DNA from: Hippopus hippopus
Taxonomy: Eukaryota > Mollusca > Bivalvia > Cardiida > Cardiidae
Direction of reading: 5' to 3'
NCBI GenBank assembly: GCA_946811185.2
Contig: OX328097.1
Location: 32,511,627-32,575,626, forward strand
DNA: 64,000 bases
The notes below the pieces were generated by a model. The model did not search any database, was not told the origin of the DNA, and saw nothing but the letters and a program-made list of their open reading frames with translations. Position numbers and translations under genes: made by a program. Below, one piece after another: positions 53,701 to 62,700 of the stretch (the stretch's first letter is position 1; the number at the start of each line of letters is the position of its first letter).

Positions 53701-56700
53701 AAGATATAAAAACTTGATACGAGACAAAGTACTTGTAAAGAATAGAGGAAAGGGAACCTGTTACAAATTATGAACTTTTCAAAGTAGTTTATTCACCAGT
53801 CATAAGTTTTTGTGCCATCTCGTATGTTATGTATACCCACAGATCCTCGTCCCCAATGCTCAAACTGGGAGAAGAACTGTAGTGGCGACACTGTCACCGG
53901 GAAACTATTTCGGGGAAATCAGCTTGCTCAAAATTGATGATGGACAAAACAGGTAAATTTCTACAGCACCCAATCAATTTAACCTTTTACCACACAATCC
54001 CGACTTCTAACCACCCTAAAATAAAAGGCATTTGAAAACATTGGGGGAAAAGGAGAAAATGCTGGTAACCAGCATTTTCTCCCTTTTCCCCAATGTTTTC
54101 TACCCTCTCTGATACAAATCCAGTCATTCAGTATTGTTTTATTTTTCGTCTGAAAATACTTTGAATCTGGACAAGTCTTGAACTTTGTCAATTGGTAAAG
54201 AGTTAAATAATTTCACAGCAGAAATAAGCAAAGTTAGTAGTGTAAGCGGACGGTGCAGATCAGGATAGGACTACACAGAATATTCAGTTGATCTTAGATC
54301 TATGTCATTTGTTTCTTCATACTGAGCTGTCTTTAACCCTTATCCTGCTAATTAACTTAAATGAAACTTTTAAGCTAACAGTAAAAACCCGACTAATGTT
54401 ATTTCAAACTTATTTTTTGGAGAAAAATATCTTCTTATCGGACTGTGTTGATCCAAGATCAGACTGCACGTTCTGTGCAGTCTGGTCTTGATCTACACTG
54501 TCCGCAAAAGGTCGGTGAATCGCGCTTCTATACAAAAGAATGCATCAACCCTTAAATTGCCAAAAAGAAGAGCTTTGCACTCACAAAAGGGGGCTTAATG
54601 CATCTGCAAAAAGTATTGATCAATGTCAGCCTGTGCAGTCCGCTTTCGATTTTGGTAAATTATCTACATGTCAAAGGACCATTCTATGATTGGGTTGGGT
54701 GTTGGACCAAGTGGATATTATGGATCCATAATTATGTAATGACTTGTCTTGTATAGTAAACCAAGGAGATGCATTAAACTTTTTTTTGCCAGAGCGCAGT
54801 TCAAGTTAAATGAACACTTCACCTATAGTAGAAACTCAAAATATTGTAATTTTGAACTTTTCGCTGGAAAAAATACCAACATATCGGTCTGTATAGATGG
54901 AAGATCGAGACAGAACGTTCTGTGGCATCAGGTTTGATGACGGTAATGACTCCCTACTATTGTTAGGGAAACAACCCGCATAATTCCATTACATTATGTG
55001 AATGCATGGTTTAATAAGTTGGCTCGTATGTGAGAGATGTGCACAGTGATTAAGAAGGAACGGATCGAATCATTTACTTGTGATAGAAAGATTACTACAA
55101 TTTCTAACTGCGAGTATATTAGCCCCGCTTAACGCTACCCGACGTTGCTATGGTGATTAGGGAAATCGAATCAGGATATAAGGGTATCGTTGGTCAAAAC
55201 TTAAGAAAAATAATTATGGGAAGTCGTATTGTTTATGTAATTGATACACTTCCAGATATAACAACCCTCGTTTTGTATGATGATCTCTTTTTTACTAAAT
55301 TACTTTTCAGACGTACAGCAGATGTCAAGGCTGTCGGTTATTCCGAACTGCTGCGATTGTCAAGAAAAGATCTAATGTCGGTATGTAAATACGGAATATG
55401 TTGTAGTAATTTTCTTGGTGCGTGAGAAAATTTGATATGGCGCGAGACCGAAGATCGAGCGCGATGTCAAAATTTTCTTACGCAGCGAGAAGTAAATACA
55501 AGTACAAGGAAAGTTACTAAAACATAATATTCCTTTTATTATATACCTACAACTTTCAACGACAGCATTTTGCAATTATTGTACTAGATTACTTCTTGCT
55601 GTGTAAGAAAATTTTGACATCGCGCGAGACCTTCGGTCTCACGCGATATCAAATTTTCTCACGCTGCTCGAATTAAATACAAGCACCAGGAAAGTTACTA
55701 CAACATAATGTTCCGTATATCTACATTTCCCCACAAAGTTATTTCTATTATACATTATCCCCTGTAGACGACCATCTTTCGTCTTGTAGCATACCATTCT
55801 TGGAAATATTCTGACATATTTACGGAGATTATATGTACAGTGGTCACTTTTTGTCTGAAATTCAATTGATTGTTTTTCTTTAGGACCTATGGCCCCATTG
55901 TCATAGCAGATCCCCGGTGGCTCAGTCGGTAGCGTACAGGACTTGAGAACAGGGGGGTCGCTAGTTCGATCCCCGGCTCGGCCAATTTCTTTCCGAGGAT
56001 TGATGATTGTCACTGCTACAGGATTCCTTTCTCTCTTACTGTTGAACATTGTTTCGACGATGGTTATGTGGGAAAGCTGCCAGTGGCTTGGAAAGAATAT
56101 TGTATGGAGTACTAGTAAAAGAGACCCTAGGAAAGCATGGATAGGTGCACTGGCCTTCGCGATATAACTGAGATAATGTTGAAAACGGTCTTGAAAACAC
56201 CATATAATTCATTGTCATACCATGGTCTTAATTATTTTTATGGAAATATTCTCTTCACCAGTTGTTGGTATAGAATGCTCAGACGCAGTTTAGTTATTGA
56301 ATTATGATGGAACATGAGGTGTGCACGAGTTACAGGTCACCAAAGATGCCGTAATTACGTGTAACTTTAGCTTTTAAAAAAAGTTACGTCGCAATTGAGC
56401 TATAACCAGACGATTCTGCTTTTCATAAAACTTGAACCTACATGTATGTTTACAAATACTACAAGGGCGAAAAAATATTTTAGAATGGGTTAGCTGTTGG
56501 CTTATGTCCTCTTAGAATTTCATGCATATGATGAGACATGTCGTGAAAGGTTTTCCATTCGTGTTTATCGTACTTAGCAGAAATTGTAGTGAAGATATCG
56601 AGAGCAAAATGTTAAATTTATAACTGATTGTAAAGTTGTACCCTTTTCCTTCTCTTACACATGATTTACCATATATATATATATATATGAGCAAATTAGT

Positions 56701-59700
56701 TTAACTGGTTGCGATTTTCAGAAGCATAATTTGGGTGTATATAGATGTTGAACATAAAACATCTGTACGGAAATGTCTGGCGCTGTATCATGCATGTATT
56801 CAGCTCTCAAGCTAGGCGATCTTGTCGTATTTGGCTGGTTGGTTGATATAAGTTTTGTTGTTACCATGCCTTTGTTGATCGTAAGACTGATACTGTAAAA
56901 AGACGTCTCCAATTTTGTAATTTCCAGGCACTTGTAGAGTATCCGAATGCAAAACAAATACTAGAACAACAGGCCAAGGAAAGGTATGTACTATATCAAT
57001 ATCAGTGTAGCCTGAGCTTTATTCACTTTGTCAGTGATACACCTAATGCTGTGCTAAGTACTAAAGGAAATAGGACACAGATTAGGTAACAATTCTTTTT
57101 TTCTAATAAATGGGTGATAAATGATGACCTTTTTTTTTCTCATTTCCTTCTAGCTACGAATATTAAAATATCTTTAATTGTGTGTGTCTAGGTATTTGCT
57201 ATGTCCAGTACCCTGTGTGATGCAATTTTTGTTTTTTAAGCACCACATCATAACTTTCGTTTCAATTTCGGATGTAACAGCCTCCAAAGGAAAAACGAAA
57301 ATTGAATGTTGTGAAAGGTAAAAAAAATAACGTGATTAAAAAAAATTATGGGCATAGGTATATTAGATCACACTACACTTTTATTTCATTATAAAGTTTC
57401 CTTTTTTTCAGTAATATCTTTTGAACCTGTACACTAACTTACTTACTTTGCGTGACTGACCTATACAGTACTTATATTGTAAATAACAAAAAAAGAAACA
57501 CTTTACTTTATCAAATTTGTTTTTCTCTGTTCTTTATCACTTTACGATAAAAAGAATACAGAAGACAAAACAAGTCAGACGAACAAGTACAGACGCGGAA
57601 TCTGCAACCTCAACGCCAGACGACACACAGCCTACCAAAAAGAAAGATCTCTTTCTACAAGTAATAAAATCACCAAACTTCCAGAAACTCATAGCATCAA
57701 GAAGTAAGGCTCCTCACAGTATACATTGTTATTGTCCTTTCTCGTACATCCTTTATTGCAAAGGTCGTCATGTGAAAATAGAATGAACTAGACCATAGAG
57801 TTATAAGTAAGCTTCTCGTACACTGAGGTAGAAATATCTTTATTATGCCCCCCTTCAACGAAGTGGGGGTATATTGCTTTGCTAATGTCGGTCGGTCGGT
57901 CGGTCGGTCGGTCGGTAGGTCGGTCGGTCGGTCGGTCAAAGGGTCGGTAGACCTTACCTTGTCCGGATGATAACTAGACACAGAATTGACCTAGCTTCGT
58001 CAAATTTGGCACAGACATGCGTCTCGGAGTGTAGATGATCCCTATCGGTTTTGAGGTCAATCGGTCAAAGGTCAAGGTCACAGTGACCGTCAACATGTTG
58101 ATATATAGACCAAACCTTGTCCGGATGATAACTAGACACACAATTTACCTAGGTTCGTCAAATTTGGCACAGACATGCGTCTTGGAGTGTAGATGATCCC
58201 TATTGATTTTGAGGTCAATCGGTCAAAGGTCAAGGTCACAGTGACCGTCAACATGCTTATATATAGACCAAACCTTGTCCGGATGATAACTAGACACACA
58301 ATTGACCTAGGTTTGTCACATTTGACACAGACATGTGTCTTAGAGTGTAGATGATCCCTATTGATTTTGAGGTCAATCGGTCGAAGGTCAAGGTCACAGT
58401 GACCGTCAACATGTTGATATATAGACCAAACCTTGTCCGGATGATAACTAGACACACAATTGACCTATGTTCGTCAATCTTGGCACAGACATGTGTCTTG
58501 GAGTGAAGATGATCCCTATTGATTTTGAGGTCAATCGGTCAAAGGTCAAGGTCACAGTGACCGTCAACATGTTGATATATAGACCAAACCTTGTCCGGAT
58601 GATAACTAGACACACAATTGACCTATGTTCGTCAATCTTGGCACAGACATGTGTCTTGGAGTGTAGATGATCCCTATTCATTTTGAGGTCAATCGGTCAA
58701 AGGTCAAGGTCACAGTGACCGTCAACATGTTGATATATAGACCAAACCTTGTCCGGATGATAACTAGACACACAATTGACCTATGTTCGTCAATCTTGGC
58801 ACAGACATGTGTCTTGGAGTGTAGATGATCCCTATTGATTTTGAGGTCAATCGGTCAAAGGTCAAGGTCACAGTGACCGTCAACATGTTGATATATAGAC
58901 CAAACCTTTTCCGGATGATAACTAGACACACAATTGACCTAGCTTCGTCAAATTTGGCACAGACATGCGTCTTGGAGTGTAGATGATCCCTATTGATTTT
59001 GAGGTCAATCGGTCAAAGGTCAAGGTCACAGTGACCGTCAACATGCATATATATATACCAAACCTTGTCCGGATGATAACTAGACACAGAATTGACCTAG
59101 GTTCGTCAAATTTGGCACAGACATGCATCTTGGAGTGTAGATGATCCCTATTGATTTTGAGGTCAATCGGTCAAAGGTCAAGGTCACAGTGACCGTCAAC
59201 ATGTTGATATATAGACCAAACCTTGTCTGGATGATAACTAGACACACAATTGACCTATGTTCGTCAATCTTGGCACAGACATGTGTCTTGGAGTGTAGAT
59301 GATCCCTATTTATTTTGAGGTCAATCGGTCAAAGGTCAAGGTCACAGTGACCGTCAACATGCTGATATATAGACCAAACCTTGTCCGGATGATACCTAGA
59401 CACAGAATTGACCTAGCTTCGTCAAATTTGGCACAGACATGCATCTTGGAGTGTAGATGATCCCTATTGATTTTGAGGTCAATCAGTCAAAGGTCAAGGT
59501 CACAGTGACCGTCAACATGTTGATATATAGACCAAACCTTGTCCGGATGATAACTAGACACACAATTTACCTAGGTTCGTCAAATTTGGCACAGACATGC
59601 GTCTTGGAGTGTAGATGATCCCTATTGATTTTGAGGTCAATCGGTCAAAGGTCAAGGTCACAGTGACCGTCAACATGTTGATATATAGACCAAACCTTGT

Positions 59701-62700
59701 CCAGATGATAACTAGACACACAATTGACCTAGGTTCGTCAAATTTGGCGCAGACATGCGTCTTGGAGTGTAAATGATCCCTATTGATTTTGAGGTCAATC
59801 GGTCAAAGGTCAAGGTCACAGTGACCGTCAACATGTTGATATATAGACCAAACCTTGTCCGGATGATAACTAGACACACAATTGACCTATGTTCGTCAAT
59901 CTTGGCACAGACATGTGTCTTGGAGTGTAGATGATCCCTATTCATTTTGAGGTCAATCGGTCAAAGGTCAAGGTCACAGTGACCGTCAACATGTTGATAT
60001 ATAGACCAAACCTTGTCCGGATGATAACTAGACACACAATTGACCTAGCTTCGTCAAATTTGGCACAGACATGCGTCTTGGAGTGTAGATGATCCCTATT
60101 GATTTTGAGGTCAATCGGTCGAAGGTCAAGGTCACAGTGAACGTCAACATGTTGATATATAGACCAAACCTTGTCCGGATGATAACTAGACACACAATTG
60201 ACCTATGTTCGTCAATCTTGGCACAGACATGTGCCTTGGAGTGTAGATGATCCCTATTGATTTTGAGGTCAATCGGTCAAAGGTCAAGGTCACAGTGACC
60301 GTCAACATGTTGATATATAGACCAAACCTTGTCCAGATGATAACTAGACACACAATTTACTTAGGTTCGTCAAATTTGGCACAGACATGCGTCTTGGAGT
60401 GTAGATGATCCCTATTGATTTTGAGGTCAATCGGTCAAAGGTCAAGGTCACAGTGACCGTCAACATGCTGATATATAGACCAAACCTTGTCCGGATGATA
60501 ACTAGACACAGAATTGACCTAGCTTCGTCAATCTTGGCACAGACATGCGTCTTGGAGTGTAGATGATCCCTATTGATTTTGAGGTCAATCAGTCAAAGGT
60601 CAAGGTCACAGTGACCGTCAACATGTTGATATATAGACCAAACCTTGTCCGGATGATAACTAGACACACAATTGACCTATGTTCGTCAATCTTAGCACAG
60701 ACATGTGTCTTGGAGTGTAGATGATCCCTATTCATTTTGAGGTCAATCGGTCAAAGGTCAAGGTCACAGTGACCGTCAACATGTTGATATATAGACCAAA
60801 CCTTGTCCAGATGATAACTAGACACACAATTGACCTAGCTTCGTCAATCTTGGCACAGACATGCGTCTTGGAGTGTAGATGATCCCTATTGATTTTAAGG
60901 TCAATCGGTCAAAGGTCAAGGTCACAGTGACCGTCAACATGCTGATATATAGACCAAACCTTGTCCGGATGATAACTAGACACAGAATTGACCTAGGTTT
61001 GTCACATTTAATACAGACATGCGTCTTAGAGTGTAGATGATCCCTATTGATTTTGAGGTCAATCGTTTAAAGGTCAAGGTCACAGTGACCGTCAACATGT
61101 TGATATATAGACCAAACCTTGTCCGGATGATAACTAGACACACAATTGACCTATGTTCGTCAATCTTGGCACAGACATGTGTCTTGGAGTGTAGATGATC
61201 CCTATTGATTTTGAGGTCAATCGGTCAAAGGTCAAGGTCACAGTGACCGTCAACATGTTGATATATAGACCAAACCTTGTCCAGATGATAACTAGACACA
61301 CAATTTACCTAGGTTCGTCAAATTTGGCACAGACATGCGTCTTGGAGTGTAGATGATCCCTATTGATTTTGAGGTCAATCAGTCAAAGGTCAAGGTCATA
61401 GTGACCGTCAACATGTTGATATATAGACCAAACCTTGTCCGGACGATAACTAGACACAGAATTGACCTAGGTTCGTCAAATTTGGCACAGACATGCGTAT
61501 TGGAGTGTAGATGATCCCTATTGATTTTGAGATTAATCCATCAAAGGTCAAGGTCACAGTGGCCTTCAACTTAATGATATATAGACCAAACCTTGTCCAG
61601 ATGATAACTATACACAGAATTGACATAGGTTCGTCAAATTCTGTACAGATATTCATCTCGGAGTGTAAATGATCCCTGTCGATTTTGAGATTAATCCATC
61701 ACAGGTCAAGGTCACAGTGACCTTCAACTTAATGATATATAGACCAAAGCTTGTCCAGATGATAACTATACACAGAATTGACCTAGGTCCTTCAGATTCT
61801 GTACAGACATTCATCTTGGAGTGTAAATGATCCCTATCGATTTTAAGGTTAACCCGTGAAAGTTCAAGGTCACAGTGACCACCAGATGATTCAGGGCCCG
61901 CGCTGCCGTTCGCCACTTGAGCCATTTGCTAAAAAAAAATTAAAGTGTCTCAAAAATCTTCATATGTGGCTCAACTTGTGGCTCCAACATTTTATTCGCG
62001 TAGACTATTATCGGGGACGTAGTAAGCATCGAAGTCGACTGGGAAAAAGCGGAAGTCGAACGCGCGTACCGAAAAGAAAAATCGATAACACAGTCTGTGT
62101 ATCGGCGACTGTTTACAATCTTGTATGTATACACACGGCGGTGTGTATAATTATGCGAACTGTTGACAGATTATCACGTTTAACAATTGAAGTGGGCTAT
62201 AAATCAAAAAGATGACATCGATATTTCCCAATCAATTCTTTTGATATCAGTTTATGAACTGTGCCACTTCCTGTATCAATGTGGCAGTAGGGGGGCATGA
62301 CTGTTTTACAAACAGACATCTTGTTGAAATACATGTATCAGATGCCTGTCTCTCTCTGAATTTTGTGCTTTGGCCAGGCCATATTCTCGTCATATTTGAC
62401 AAGGAAGGTCTTTGCATTGTGGTCAACCCACATGACTATCTGAAGTGGTTCACAAATTGTGCCAGGTACATGTAACAGTCTTTGCCTAATATTGATTTTA
62501 GTACAGAACGGACTCATGCCAATTATAGGACAGAGTCCCTTAGACTGGTGACTTTTTTGATTTTCGCTGTGATGACCAAACTTTTTCGTTTTCATAGAAA
62601 TGGTCGCTTGATTTTGTCATAGCAGACATTAACATTGTCGTCACCTTTTAGATTCGGAAAAATAATCTTGGGCAGGTGTTTGCGGGAAACCAAATAAACC

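Larger units (their letters stand above)
57843..62300. mobile_element. 4.5-kb element with 25-unit 158-bp array
   Basis: Left end TTATGCCCCCC (57843-57853) and right end GGGGGGCATGA (62290-62300) are inverted repeats with one mismatch. Inside: a (GGTC)n tract, the 158-bp array, and an ordinary right arm of about 430 bases. No transposase is visible. It lies in the CNG intron between exons 17 and 18. Confidence 0.7.

Noticed and set aside
1501..54110. Strong hairpins as transcription terminators
   Set aside because: They are cores of a dispersed eukaryotic MITE family found in introns, not rho-independent terminators.
55911..55985. Possible functional tRNA gene
   Set aside because: A and B boxes are good, but the stretch is continuous with a SINE body shared by other copies and I could not fold a convincing cloverleaf with paired acceptor ends.
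55639..56049. 136-codon minus-strand open frame
   Set aside because: Crosses a hairpin unit and a SINE head in antisense; no domain recognisable.
57955..61885. Regular spacing that could look like a CRISPR array
   Set aside because: Units are repeated over their whole length with no unique spacers, and the host is eukaryotic.
57697..61925. Many 60-107-codon open frames on the minus strand across the array, with repeated peptides
   Set aside because: They follow the 158-bp period (not a multiple of three), shift frame from unit to unit and lack splice or start context; they are by-products of the repeat.
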